Shown here one piece after another: positions 9,584 through 17,894 of a stretch of DNA of 54,088 nt. Below the pieces are notes generated by a model. It made no database searches. It was not told where the DNA came from and saw only the letters and a program-made list of their open reading frames with translations. Numbering within the stretch: the stretch's first letter is position 1; every line of letters starts with the position of its first letter. The stretch comes from Burkholderiales bacterium. GTDB lineage: Bacteria; Pseudomonadota; Gammaproteobacteria; Burkholderiales; Burkholderiaceae_C. The stretch spans positions 1 through 54,088 of the forward strand of contig JAPLPK010000235.1 in assembly GCA_026400275.1 (NCBI GenBank). The letters are read 5' to 3'. The position numbers were made by a program, and so were the translations under genes.

Positions 9584-10836
9584 TAGTGGGCGGTGCGTAC
9601 TTCTGCGCTGGTCACTTGCCCACGCGCGCTTGGCGCGGCGCCAAACAAGTAAGCACCCAGCCGGAACATCAGGTAGATCGCGACGAGCAACCCGGCCGCC
9701 AGCAAGCCCATGGCAGGGGCGTAGCTGTGCAGATGCTGGTAGCTCATACCCATCACAAACGGCCCCATGGCTGAGCCCAGCATGAAGACTGCGAACAGGT
9801 AGCCATAGATTTCGCCAAACGCCCGCAAGCCCAGGTAGCGCGACTGCAAAAAGGCGATCAAATCCACCTCGGCGCCCAAGCCCAAGCCCACCAGCACAGC
9901 AGCCGGCACCAAAAGTGCCGTAGCGCTGCTACCCAGCAGCATGCCGATACCGACCAGAGGCAGCGCGAAAAACACGATCGCGATATATGGCGCAAAAATC
10001 CGGTCCAGCAGGTAGCCGGCCAGCAGGCGGCCACCTATCAGCGCAACTCCGGCCGCACTCAGTGCCGCCGTGGCGCTTCGGGCTTCCATGCCGCGGTCCA
10101 CCATCATCGGCACGATATGGGCAATCGTGCCGCTGGCCGCCAGTGCGACCAGAAAGAAGCTCAACGCCAGCTTCCAGAAAGCCTGGCTGCGCAGCGCCTG
10201 GCGGGCCGTCAGGCCGGGCAAGCTGGTCGGTGCCTTGGCCCGTGCCGTGCCCGTTGTCGCATCCCGCCGCGCCACCAAGAAGGCCATGGCCGGCAGCGCA
10301 ATCACCAGGGTCAACGCACCCAGCCCGACATAGGCAGCGCGCCAGCCGAACTCGGCCAGCACACGCTGCGCAAACAGCGGCACCAGCGCCGTGCCCAGCC
10401 CCACGCCGGCAATCGAAATGCCCAGCGCCAGGCCGCGCCTGGCATCAAACGCCGACGAGACAGCCTTGCAATAGGTCAACGGCGTTTGCCCCGCAGCCAC
10501 GATGCCGGCCAGGCCATACAGCGCCACAAAGGCCCATGTGGCATCGGCAAACAGACCAATACCGGCCATGGCCAGCCCAAACAGCGTGATGGCCGGCAGC
10601 GCCACCGCCCGGATGCCGAAGCGGTCCACCAGGCGCCCGGCGACAGGCGTGGCCAGCCCGGTCATCAGCAGCCCCACCATCAGCGCCGCCGACAGTGTGC
10701 CGCGCTCGGCATGCAGGGCCTGCGACACCGGCATCACGAACACGCCAAAGCTGAACTGCATCACCGGGCCATTGCCCACCACTAGGCCCAGTACCGAGCC
10801 CACCACGATCCACCACGGACTGCGAACACTTTTCAT
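9583..10836 (-). CDS. MFS transporter (monocarboxylate-porter-like)
   Basis: Twelve-helix secondary transporter of 417 residues, the usual MFS length. Seen: N-terminal GPVMQFSFGVF, the loop 2-3 motif GRLVDRFGIRAV, a long hydrophilic central loop around residue 205 and a C-terminal bundle with PLVGIGMLLG. The general layout resembles oxalate/formate or monocarboxylate (MCT-like) porters, so a small organic or aromatic acid is the likely substrate (inference). ACAGGAGACAAAA precedes the ATG, a strong ribosome binding site. It is the last gene of the leftward catabolic operon, 46 bases after a crotonase gene, and probably imports the operon's growth substrate. Confidence 0.85.
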   Translation of the reverse strand: MKSVRSPWWIVVGSVLGLVVGNGPVMQFSFGVFVMPVSQALHAERGTLSAALMVGLLMTGLATPVAGRLVDRFGIRAVALPAITLFGLAMAGIGLFADATWAFVALYGLAGIVAAGQTPLTYCKAVSSAFDARRGLALGISIAGVGLGTALVPLFAQRVLAEFGWRAAYVGLGALTLVIALPAMAFLVARRDATTGTARAKAPTSLPGLTARQALRSQAFWKLALSFFLVALAASGTIAHIVPMMVDRGMEARSATAALSAAGVALIGGRLLAGYLLDRIFAPYIAIVFFALPLVGIGMLLGSSATALLVPAAVLVGLGLGAEVDLIAFLQSRYLGLRAFGEIYGYLFAVFMLGSAMGPFVMGMSYQHLHSYAPAMGLLAAGLLVAIYLMFRLGAYLFGAAPSARGQVTSAEVRTAH

Positions 10837-10882
10837 TTTTGTCTCCTGTCATTGTTTTTACACCAGCGGCAATCCCGAAACT

Positions 10883-11656
10883 CTATGGCTCGGTGAACTG
10901 CGCTGCCCGCTTTTCCAGCCGCGCGCGTATGCCCTCGGTTTTGTTCTCGGTGGCAAACAGTAGCTGAAACGATTTGCGCTCGAACTGCAGGCCCTGCTCC
11001 AGCGGCAGGTGCATGCCTTGCAGCACCGCCTCTTTGATGAAACGCAGCGCCTGCTGCGGGCCGGCCGCCAGCTGCTGGGCCAGCGCCAAGGCGCGGGCTT
11101 CGACCTGGTCATCGGGCAGCACCTCACTGGCCAGCCCCATCGCCAGCGCGTCGGCGGCAGTGATGGCTGCGCCGGTCAGCAGCAGCTGCATTGCGCGGAA
11201 CTTGCCCACCGCCCGGGTCAGGCGCTGGGTGGCGCCGCCGCCGGGCATCAGACCAATCAACACCTCGGGCTGGCCGAAGCGCGCGCCCTGCCCTGCCAGC
11301 AGAATGTCAGCATGCATGGCCAGCTCGCAGCCGCCACCCAACGCATGGCCGCGCACCGCAGCAATCACCGGCTTGCGGCAGCTGCTGATGGCGCCCCAGA
11401 GTTTGTCCATCTGCCGGGCGATGATTTCGGAAGGCGTGGCATCCACGTACTCATGCAGGTCGGCACCGGCACAGAAGGCGCGCTCACTGCCGGCCAGGAC
11501 GATGGCGCGCACGGCGGCATCTGCATCCAGGCGGGTAAAAGCCTCGGCCAAGGCCTGGCGCAGCGCCAGGTTCAGCGCGTTCAGCACGGCGGGGCGGTGC
11601 AGCCGCAGCATCACCACGCCGGGCGCCGGCTGTTCTTCCAGAAGAATCTGTTCCAT
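10883..11656 (-). CDS. Enoyl-CoA hydratase (crotonase family, PaaF-like)
   Basis: Crotonase-fold enzyme of 257 residues, likely hydrating a 2-enoyl-CoA to a 3-hydroxyacyl-CoA in the cytoplasm. Seen: FCAGADL oxyanion-hole segment, ALGGGCELA with the first catalytic Glu, and FGQPEVLIG with the second Glu, followed by PGGGATQRL. Both hydratase glutamates are therefore present, unlike in the neighbouring crotonase. The start is nine bases after the stop of that gene. With the thiolase it forms a beta-oxidation-like pair; the exact acyl substrate is unknown. Confidence 0.88.
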   Translation of the reverse strand: MEQILLEEQPAPGVVMLRLHRPAVLNALNLALRQALAEAFTRLDADAAVRAIVLAGSERAFCAGADLHEYVDATPSEIIARQMDKLWGAISSCRKPVIAAVRGHALGGGCELAMHADILLAGQGARFGQPEVLIGLMPGGGATQRLTRAVGKFRAMQLLLTGAAITAADALAMGLASEVLPDDQVEARALALAQQLAAGPQQALRFIKEAVLQGMHLPLEQGLQFERKSFQLLFATENKTEGIRARLEKRAAQFTEP

Positions 11657-11665
11657 ACACCTCCT

Positions 11666-12466
11666 TCAGCCGCCGAACGCCGGCGCACGTTTTTCAAAGA
11701 AGGCCGCTACCGCCTCGGCATGGTCGGCTGTGTGGTGGGCATGGCCTTGCAGGTCGGCTGCGGTGTCCAGCGCCTCGTCCAGTGTGCGGGTGCGGGCCTG
11801 CTGCAGCAGCTGCTTGGTCCAGCGCAGTACCTGCGGCGGATTGGCTGCGATGCGCCCGGCCAAGGCCAGCGCGGCGTCCAGCAAGGCATGGGGTTCCACC
11901 AGGCGCGACACCAGGCCGATACGCAAGGCCTCATCGGCGTCGATGGTGTCGCCTGTCAGGGCCAGCTCGGCCGCCTTGGAGGCCCCCACCACGCGGGGCA
12001 GCAGCCAGCAGCCGCCATCTCCGGGCACGATGCCCACCTTGACAAAACTCTCTGCAAAACGGGCCGATGTACTGGCGATACGGATATCGCACATGCAGGC
12101 CAAGTCGTTGCCCGCGCCGATGGCCGGGCCGTTGACCGCCGCAATGATGGGCACCTGCAGCGACTGGAAGGCGCGCGGAATACGCTGGATACCGGCGCGG
12201 TAGTTGGCGGCGATCTGCGTGGGTGAGCCGGCAAACATGCCGGCCCTGTCTCGCATCTTGGCCACATTGCCGCCAGAGCAAAACGCACTGCCTGCGCCGG
12301 TCAGCACGGCGGCGCGGATCTGCATGTCGGTATTCAGCCGCGCGAACAGGTCTTCAAATGCGGCAAACATGCCCTCCCCGCTCAGCGCATTGCGGGTGTC
12401 GGGGCGGTTCAACGTCAGCAGGGCGATGGGGCCGCGCTGCTCGTAGAGGATGGGATCGGTTTGCAT
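11666..12466 (-). CDS. Crotonase-family enzyme, enoyl-CoA isomerase type (PaaG-like)
   Basis: Crotonase-fold protein of 266 residues. Seen: FCSGGNVAKM oxyanion-hole segment; AIGAGNDLACMCD, where the hydratase Glu is replaced by Asp; FVKVGIVPGDGGCWLLPR, where the second hydratase Glu is a hydrophobic residue and an Asp sits in the following turn. That pattern resembles PaaG-type ring-epoxide or double-bond isomerases (FVKxGLxPDSGG) more than true hydratases, so isomerisation or ring opening of a cyclic acyl-CoA is a better guess than hydration. A weak GAAAG motif precedes the ATG. It follows the thiolase gene in the operon. Confidence 0.85.
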   Translation of the reverse strand: MQTDPILYEQRGPIALLTLNRPDTRNALSGEGMFAAFEDLFARLNTDMQIRAAVLTGAGSAFCSGGNVAKMRDRAGMFAGSPTQIAANYRAGIQRIPRAFQSLQVPIIAAVNGPAIGAGNDLACMCDIRIASTSARFAESFVKVGIVPGDGGCWLLPRVVGASKAAELALTGDTIDADEALRIGLVSRLVEPHALLDAALALAGRIAANPPQVLRWTKQLLQQARTRTLDEALDTAADLQGHAHHTADHAEAVAAFFEKRAPAFGG

Positions 12467-12480
12467 GGTGTTCTTTCAGG

Positions 12481-12510
12481 TTCGCTCAAACTCGTTCAAA
12501 CTCGCTCAAT
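12481..12510. repeat. Three 10-bp tandem units over the thiolase stop codon
   Basis: Three consecutive units TTCGCTCAAA, CTCGTTCAAA and CTCGCTCAAT. The TGA of the thiolase gene (12496-12498) lies inside the second unit, so the array forms its last codons and 3' flank. Confidence 0.7.
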
Positions 12511-13704
12511 AGCCAGCGCGATGCCCTGGCCCACGCCTATGCACATGGTCACCAGCGCACGCCGGCCACCCGTGTGCTCCAGCTGGCGCAGCGCCGTCAG
12601 CGCCAGGCGGATGCCGGACATGCCCAGCGGGTGGCCCAGCGCAATCGCGCCGCCGTTCGGGTTGACGTGTTCACCGTCGTCGGGCAGACCCAGCGCGCGC
12701 AGCACGGCCAGGCCTTGCGCGGCGAACGCCTCGTTGAGTTCGACCACGTCGAAGTCGGCGATAGACAGCCCCGTCTGCGCCAGCAGCTTCTGTACCGCTG
12801 GCACCGGGCCTATGCCCATGACGCGCGGCGCCACGCCGGCGCTGGCAATACCGAGCACGCGGGCGCGCGGCTGCAGGCCGGCACGCGCGGCCCCGGCTTC
12901 GCTGGCCAGCAGCAAGGCGGCAGCGCCGTCATTGACGCCGGACGAATTGCCCGCCGTGACGCTGCCGCCTGCGCGGAAGACCGGCTTCAAGCGCGCCAGG
13001 CTGTCCAGGATGGTGTCGGCACGCGGGTGCTCGTCTCGCGCCACCACCAGGCTATCGCCTTTGCGCGCACCGGGCACACTGACGGGCACGATCTCACCAA
13101 TGAACCAGCCCGCCGCTTGGGCGCGGGCCGTGCGCTGCTGGCTGCGCAGCGCGAACGCATCCTGTTCGGCGCGGGAAATGCCGTGCTCTTGCGCCACGTT
13201 TTCAGCCGTGTCGCCCATCGCGTCCACGCCGTATAGGTCTTCCATACGTGGATTGACGAAGCGCCAGCCGATGGTGGAATCAAAAATTTCCGCTTGGCGC
13301 GAGAAGGCACTGCTGGCTTTCGGCATGACCAGCGGCGCGCGGCTCATGCTTTCCACGCCGCCGGCCAGCGCCAGGTCCAGCTGACCAGCGGCAATGCCAC
13401 GCGCCGCGCTGGCAATCGCTTCCAATCCAGAGCCGCACAAGCGGTTCACCGTGGCCGCCGCCACCGTAACAGGCAAACCGGCCAGCAGCGCGCTCATGCG
13501 GGCCACGTTGCGGTTGTCTTCTCCTGCCTGGTTGACGCAACCAAAGTACACCTCTTCCAAGCGGTTCCAGTCCAGGCCCGGATGGCGTGCCATCAAAGCC
13601 TGCAGCGGCAGCGCGCCCAGGTCATCGGTGCGCACGCCGGCCAAGGCGCCACCGTAGCGGCCTATGGGGGTGCGGATACCGTCGCAGATAAATGCTGTTT
13701 GCAT
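12496..13704 (-). CDS. Acyl-CoA thiolase, 3-oxoadipyl-CoA thiolase type (PcaF/PaaJ-like)
   Basis: Degradative thiolase of 402 residues cleaving a 3-oxoacyl-CoA with CoA. Seen: NRLCGSG nucleophile (about C90), QAGEDNRNVARMSALLAGLP, the SMSRAP segment, NEAFA, GHPLG histidine and a C-terminal Cys in CIGVGQG, all intact. The sequence closely follows PcaF/PaaJ proteins, but no other beta-ketoadipate gene is present. Two ATGs stand six bases apart; 13704 is chosen because ACGGGG is well spaced before it, whereas it would abut the upstream one. It follows the esterase gene closely and precedes two crotonases, as expected for the lower part of a CoA-dependent degradation route. Confidence 0.92.
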   Translation of the reverse strand: MQTAFICDGIRTPIGRYGGALAGVRTDDLGALPLQALMARHPGLDWNRLEEVYFGCVNQAGEDNRNVARMSALLAGLPVTVAAATVNRLCGSGLEAIASAARGIAAGQLDLALAGGVESMSRAPLVMPKASSAFSRQAEIFDSTIGWRFVNPRMEDLYGVDAMGDTAENVAQEHGISRAEQDAFALRSQQRTARAQAAGWFIGEIVPVSVPGARKGDSLVVARDEHPRADTILDSLARLKPVFRAGGSVTAGNSSGVNDGAAALLLASEAGAARAGLQPRARVLGIASAGVAPRVMGIGPVPAVQKLLAQTGLSIADFDVVELNEAFAAQGLAVLRALGLPDDGEHVNPNGGAIALGHPLGMSGIRLALTALRQLEHTGGRRALVTMCIGVGQGIALAIERV

Positions 13705-13715
13705 GTGCATCCCCG

Positions 13716-15341
13716 TTAGAAAGGCAGGGCCCGGCCGAGAGCCTGGGTGTAGAAGGCATCAAAGAAATCCAACGCCGGGCGGAACGGCGCAGCAGCCGGG
13801 GCAATGCCGTCGCCAATGAACAGCGCCGGGCTGCTGGCGCCAGTGAACTCGGGCCAGGCCACCAGGTCGCCGCCGTTCGGGTTACCGGTACGGGCAAAGT
13901 TGACAAGGTAGCTGGACGCAGCATCCGCTATGCGCCGGTCGGTGGCGTCATACGGGCGTGCCGGCACGCTACGGTCCAGGTTGTTGTAGAAGTAAACCTG
14001 CTCCAGCGAGTGGTAGGCGCCGAAGTTGGCGGGCGGGTCTTGCTCATTGAACTTCTGGTCCGCGTAGTAAGCCGGGCGGCGGTTGAAGTGGTACAGAAAA
14101 GTTTTGGACTTGTGCTGCGCCGCGTGGGCCCGAGCCAGGGTCCATGGCTGCCAGGCAAAAAAGCTGTCGCGCATAGGCTGGTAGGCCATGGCCAATACGT
14201 CGCTGTCGCTGCTCGCGGGATACACCGCCTTAAACTGCGCGGCGAAAGTGCCATACCGCGCCGCAGCCGTGCTGTTATAGCCCGCCAGCGTGGTGGCAAA
14301 TGCGGGGTAAGGCGTGCCCTCGTCGGCGTTCCAGCCCACCAGCAAAGGCACGTCGTGGATCTTGCCCTGGGCCAGCAGCAGGTCCAGCTGGTCGGGCCAG
14401 ACCACACCATCGACGATGGGGCCAATGTACGAGCCCGCACCGGCCATGATCTGCTGCGGCGTTTTGGCACGCAGTGCGGCCAGGTCGGTAGCCCCCAAAT
14501 TGGTGGCAAACGTGGTGCCTGCAGCTTCGGCCTGCGCCAGCGTGGTGTTAGGCGCACCGGCGGGCAAGCTTGCCAGGCTCTCGATTACCAGCTTGTGGAA
14601 CAGGTTGGCCGCCAACGGCGAGGCCAGCAACACGCTGGACAGGCCGGAGCCAGCCGACTCGCTGTACAGCGTGACGTTGGCCGGGTCACCACCAAAGGCG
14701 GCGATGTTGGACTGCACCCACTTCAGCGCAGCGATGGCGTCCAGCAAGGCATAGTTGCCAGACACATGCTGGCCCGATTCGGCGCTGAGCCCGGGGTGCG
14801 CGAGAAAGCCCAGCGGCCCCAGTCGGTAGTTCAGCGTGACCACCACGGCGCCTTTTTGGGCCAGGCCGATGCCGCTGTAATTGCCCTGCGAGCCGGCGCC
14901 CAGCTGGTAGCCACCGCCATGCACCAGCAGCATCACCGGCCGCTTTTCGCTGGCTCTGGCGGCACCAGTCCAGACGTTCAGGTACAGACAATCTTCACTC
15001 TGTGCAGCAATGGGCTGGTAGAGGATGGAGCCGGGCAAGCCGGCGGGTCGGCTACCTTGGTAGCAGCCGGCAGAAAACGCATCGTTGCGGCGCACGCCGG
15101 CCCAGGCCACCACAGGCGCGGGTGCGGCCCAGCGCAGTGCACCGACGGGCGGTGCGGCGAACGGCATGGCCTTGAAGACGCGCACGGTGGCGGTCGATTC
15201 CGCAGCAGCGGCTACGCTGCCGCCCGTCACGCCCACAATGTCATCGGCGGCTGAATAGGGCACGCCATCAGCACCGGCGCAGGCCACGGAAAGCCAAGCG
15301 GCGAGTAGCGCCGCAGCGAATGTGTAAAAAGATTTGTGCAT
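13716..15341 (-). CDS. Secreted type-B carboxylesterase
   Basis: Alpha/beta-hydrolase of 541 residues hydrolysing carboxylic esters, probably periplasmic. Seen: an N-terminal signal peptide (hydrophobic 8-20, likely cut near ACAGAD), SEDCLYLNVW, the oxyanion HGGG at 141-144, nucleophile S229 in YSESAG, acid Glu in NADEGTP, and His in GAYHSLEQ. The nucleophile elbow reads SESAG rather than the usual GESAG. An ATG ten codons upstream lies inside the preceding gene and would hide the signal peptide, so 15341 is preferred. It sits between amidohydrolase and thiolase genes, so it may release the acid that the operon's CoA ligase activates (inference). Confidence 0.88.
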   Translation of the reverse strand: MHKSFYTFAAALLAAWLSVACAGADGVPYSAADDIVGVTGGSVAAAAESTATVRVFKAMPFAAPPVGALRWAAPAPVVAWAGVRRNDAFSAGCYQGSRPAGLPGSILYQPIAAQSEDCLYLNVWTGAARASEKRPVMLLVHGGGYQLGAGSQGNYSGIGLAQKGAVVVTLNYRLGPLGFLAHPGLSAESGQHVSGNYALLDAIAALKWVQSNIAAFGGDPANVTLYSESAGSGLSSVLLASPLAANLFHKLVIESLASLPAGAPNTTLAQAEAAGTTFATNLGATDLAALRAKTPQQIMAGAGSYIGPIVDGVVWPDQLDLLLAQGKIHDVPLLVGWNADEGTPYPAFATTLAGYNSTAAARYGTFAAQFKAVYPASSDSDVLAMAYQPMRDSFFAWQPWTLARAHAAQHKSKTFLYHFNRRPAYYADQKFNEQDPPANFGAYHSLEQVYFYNNLDRSVPARPYDATDRRIADAASSYLVNFARTGNPNGGDLVAWPEFTGASSPALFIGDGIAPAAAPFRPALDFFDAFYTQALGRALPF

Positions 15342-15354
15342 GGAGTGGCTTACG

Positions 15355-16197
15355 TCAAAGGCCCAGCACACGCTCGGCGTTGCCGTGCATGATCTTTTCC
15401 ATCACCTCGTCCTTGTAGCCCAGCTCGCTCCACTCGCGCAGGATGCGCTCGTAGGGCAGGCTGGGGTAGTCGCTGCCGAACATGATCTTGTCCTGCAGGC
15501 GGCCCCGGATGTCCACCTTGAGGTTGCCCGGAAAGTGCTTGGGCGCCCAGCCGGACATTTCCCAGAACACATTGCCCTTGTGCAGAGCCACGGCCGTGGT
15601 TTCGTCCACCCAGGGCCAGCCGGGGTGGGCCATGATGATCTTCAGGTTCGGAAAGTCCGCCGCCAGGTCGTCAATGGCGCCGGGATGCGCATGGCGGATG
15701 CGCGCACCGTGGCCGCCGGCCATGCCCGCACCCATGCCGGTGGTGCCCACGTCGATCATCACCGCCGCGCCCAGTGCATTGATCTCTTCGAACAGGTCAT
15801 AGTGGCGCCGGTCGTTCACCGCGAAGTGCTGCATGATGGGGTGGAAGTGGAAGCCGATGAAACCGAGCTCAGTCACGGCCTTCTTCACCTGGCGGATGGC
15901 GACCTCGCCCTTGGCTGGCTCTACCGCGCCCCAGCACTGGATGACGCGCTGGGGGTGGCGCTGCCACATGCCGTGCACGTATTCGTTGGTGCACGGCGGC
16001 GTGGCTACCGTGGTTTCGAGGTCGAGCGCCACCAGGCAGGCCTCTACACCAGCCGCAGCGAATTCGGCTATGACGCCGTCTTCGGTCTTGGCCACCCAGT
16101 CGCGCTTCCAGTAGGAGGCCAGGGCTTCGGGGTACGGGCCCTGGGCGTCGATCCAGGTTTGGGTGCCGGGGTAGCAGTGCAGGTCGATGATACGCAT
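15355..16197 (-). CDS. Amidohydrolase-2 family metal-dependent hydrolase or decarboxylase
   Basis: TIM-barrel amidohydrolase of 280 residues, of the family including aminocarboxymuconate-semialdehyde and gamma-resorcylate decarboxylases and lactone hydrolases. Seen: first-strand DLHC (D5, H7), FHFHP (H117, H119), MAHPGWPW (H191) and GSDYPS (D243). The HxH of strand 1 is HxY-like here (H7-C8-Y9), so one usual metal ligand is missing. TTTAGGAAT just before the ATG at 16197 decides the start; the longer frame would run into the CoA ligase gene. The gene follows the ligase by 28 bases and may act on a ring or lactone intermediate; the substrate cannot be told. Confidence 0.85.
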   Translation of the reverse strand: MRIIDLHCYPGTQTWIDAQGPYPEALASYWKRDWVAKTEDGVIAEFAAAGVEACLVALDLETTVATPPCTNEYVHGMWQRHPQRVIQCWGAVEPAKGEVAIRQVKKAVTELGFIGFHFHPIMQHFAVNDRRHYDLFEEINALGAAVMIDVGTTGMGAGMAGGHGARIRHAHPGAIDDLAADFPNLKIIMAHPGWPWVDETTAVALHKGNVFWEMSGWAPKHFPGNLKVDIRGRLQDKIMFGSDYPSLPYERILREWSELGYKDEVMEKIMHGNAERVLGL

Positions 16198-16205
16198 GGA
16201 TATTC

Positions 16206-16245
16206 CTAAATTGATAGCTATAAGCCTAGGCAGATACTGCGCCAA
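16206..16245. repeat. Family-1 repeat forming the end of the CoA ligase gene
   Basis: Read on the minus strand: TTGGCGCAGTATCTGCC then TAGGCTTATAGCTATCAA, a degenerate copy of the family seen as a perfect palindrome at 25882. The last residues (GAVSA) and TAG stop of the CoA ligase lie within it. Confidence 0.55.
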
Positions 16246-17884
16246 GCTCGGTTTTTATCTTGGCCGCTACGAGCTCGCCCAAGGCCTTCTTGGAGACCTT
16301 GCCGAAGGTGGACACCGGGAAATCGGGCAACACTTCCAGCCGCTCGGGCAGCTTGAACTTGGCGATTTCGTGGGTTTTCAAAAACTCCACCAGCGTGGGT
16401 AACGTCAGCGATTGGCCGGCCTTTAGCACCACGCAGGCGCACATCTTTTCGCCCATGGCTGCATCGGGCATGGGCACGCAAGCCACGTTCTGCACCGCTG
16501 GGTGCATCAAGACCAGGTTCTCGACCTCTTCCGCGCTGATCTTTTCACCGCCACGGTTGATCAAGTCCTTCTTGCGGCCCTCCACGATGTAGTTGCCCGA
16601 GGGGTGCTGTCGCATCAGGTCGCCGGAGCGGTAGAAGCCGTCGGGCGTGAACTGGCGCGCGTTGTACTCGGGCACGCCGTAGTAGCCGCGCAAGGTATAC
16701 GGGCCACGGCAGGCCAGCTCGCCCACCTCGCCCGGCGCCACGGTATTGCCCTCGTCGTCGATCAGCTTGAGCTCGTCGTCGGCGCAGACTGGGCGACCGC
16801 AGGTCTCCAGCAGCACGTCTTCAGCGTCGCCCTTGCGCACGAACATCAGCAGGCCTTCGCTCATGCCGAAGTTCTCTTGCACAAAGGCGTTGGCAAATAG
16901 TTGGCGCGTGCGGATGCGCACCTCGGGCTGCATGCGCTGGCCGCCACTCTGGATTTGCTGCACCGACGTCACGTCAAAGTCGGCAATAGCGGGGTCGTTA
17001 ATGAGCCGGATCAGCAGCGCTGGCACCACCTTCAAGTGCGTCACGCGGTGCTGCTGGATCAGCGCAAACATCTCCGCAGGCTTGGTGTTCGCCTGTAGCA
17101 CCACGGTGGCGCCGTTGAACAAAAAGCCCTGTATGCCCGGGCAGGCCAGCGGCAGGTTGTGGGCAATGGGCAGCACCAGCAGCAACACCGAGTCACTGCC
17201 CACGCCAGCCACTTCGGCTGCCACCTTGGAGTTATAGGCGTAGTCGTTGTTGGTGCGCGGGATCAGTTTAGGGATGCCGGTGGTACCACCCGACAGCTGG
17301 AAGATGCAGGGTGCCGTCGGGTCGATCTGGATGTCGGCCAGCATGCTCAGCGGCAAGGTTGCCGGGCGCTCGATCAAATCCACCAGCGAATGTTCGCCAG
17401 GACCGGGCTGGCCCAGCACGATGCGCAGCTGCAGGCAGGCGTGTTCGGCCTGCACGCGCTCGACCATGGGGCTGAAGCGGAAGTCGCCCAACTGGTCCGG
17501 GTAGACGCAGCAGCGGGCTTGCGACAGCTGGGTGAACTGGTTGATCTCTGTAAACCGGTGCGTCACCAGCGCGGCGATCGGGATGCAGCCTATCTTTTGC
17601 AGCGCAAAGTACAGCACCACGAATTCGGCCACATTGGGCAGCGTCGGAATCACCCTGTCCTGCGGTTTGAGACCCAAGGCCAGCAGGTTCAGCGCCAGGT
17701 TGCTGCTTTGCCGGTCCAGCTCGGCATAGGTGTAGCGGCGCGCGCCGTCCACCAGCGCGGTGCGCTGAGCGAACTTGGCGAACACCGTGGCAAATTCTTG
17801 CGCCAGCGACTGGTCGCGCCAGTAGCCTTGGGCGCGGTAGCGTTGGGCAAAGTCCGCAGGAAAAGGTACGAATCCGTCGAGCAT
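16226..17884 (-). CDS. ATP-dependent acyl/aryl-CoA ligase (EntE-like AMP-binding enzyme)
   Basis: Adenylate-forming enzyme of 552 residues that activates a carboxylic acid, most likely to its CoA thioester. Seen: P-loop LSGGTTGIPK, the FGMSEG region, YRSGD, hinge GRKKDLINRGGEKIS and the C-terminal catalytic Lys in STFGKVSKKAL. Overall it resembles 2,3-dihydroxybenzoate-AMP ligases and salicylate or alicyclic acid CoA ligases. GAGGAGAACACC before the ATG at 17884 fixes the start, ten bases after the SDR stop; the longer frame would overlap the SDR gene. No siderophore genes are nearby, so a catabolic role with the thiolase and crotonases is favoured. Confidence 0.88.
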   Translation of the reverse strand: MLDGFVPFPADFAQRYRAQGYWRDQSLAQEFATVFAKFAQRTALVDGARRYTYAELDRQSSNLALNLLALGLKPQDRVIPTLPNVAEFVVLYFALQKIGCIPIAALVTHRFTEINQFTQLSQARCCVYPDQLGDFRFSPMVERVQAEHACLQLRIVLGQPGPGEHSLVDLIERPATLPLSMLADIQIDPTAPCIFQLSGGTTGIPKLIPRTNNDYAYNSKVAAEVAGVGSDSVLLLVLPIAHNLPLACPGIQGFLFNGATVVLQANTKPAEMFALIQQHRVTHLKVVPALLIRLINDPAIADFDVTSVQQIQSGGQRMQPEVRIRTRQLFANAFVQENFGMSEGLLMFVRKGDAEDVLLETCGRPVCADDELKLIDDEGNTVAPGEVGELACRGPYTLRGYYGVPEYNARQFTPDGFYRSGDLMRQHPSGNYIVEGRKKDLINRGGEKISAEEVENLVLMHPAVQNVACVPMPDAAMGEKMCACVVLKAGQSLTLPTLVEFLKTHEIAKFKLPERLEVLPDFPVSTFGKVSKKALGELVAAKIKTELGAVSA

Positions 17885-17894
17885 GGTGTTCTCC

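Noticed and set aside
10974-12226. Two 400-codon plus-strand frames across the crotonase genes
   Set aside because: They lie antisense to two well-supported crotonase genes and look like composition-driven open frames.
13692-15254. A 520-codon frame antisense to the carboxylesterase gene
   Set aside because: Low-complexity shadow of a clear esterase; no motif and no start signal.
16226-17884. Siderophore (enterobactin-like) adenylation enzyme
   Set aside because: EntE resemblance alone; no isochorismatase, NRPS or export genes nearby, whereas thiolase and crotonases share the operon.
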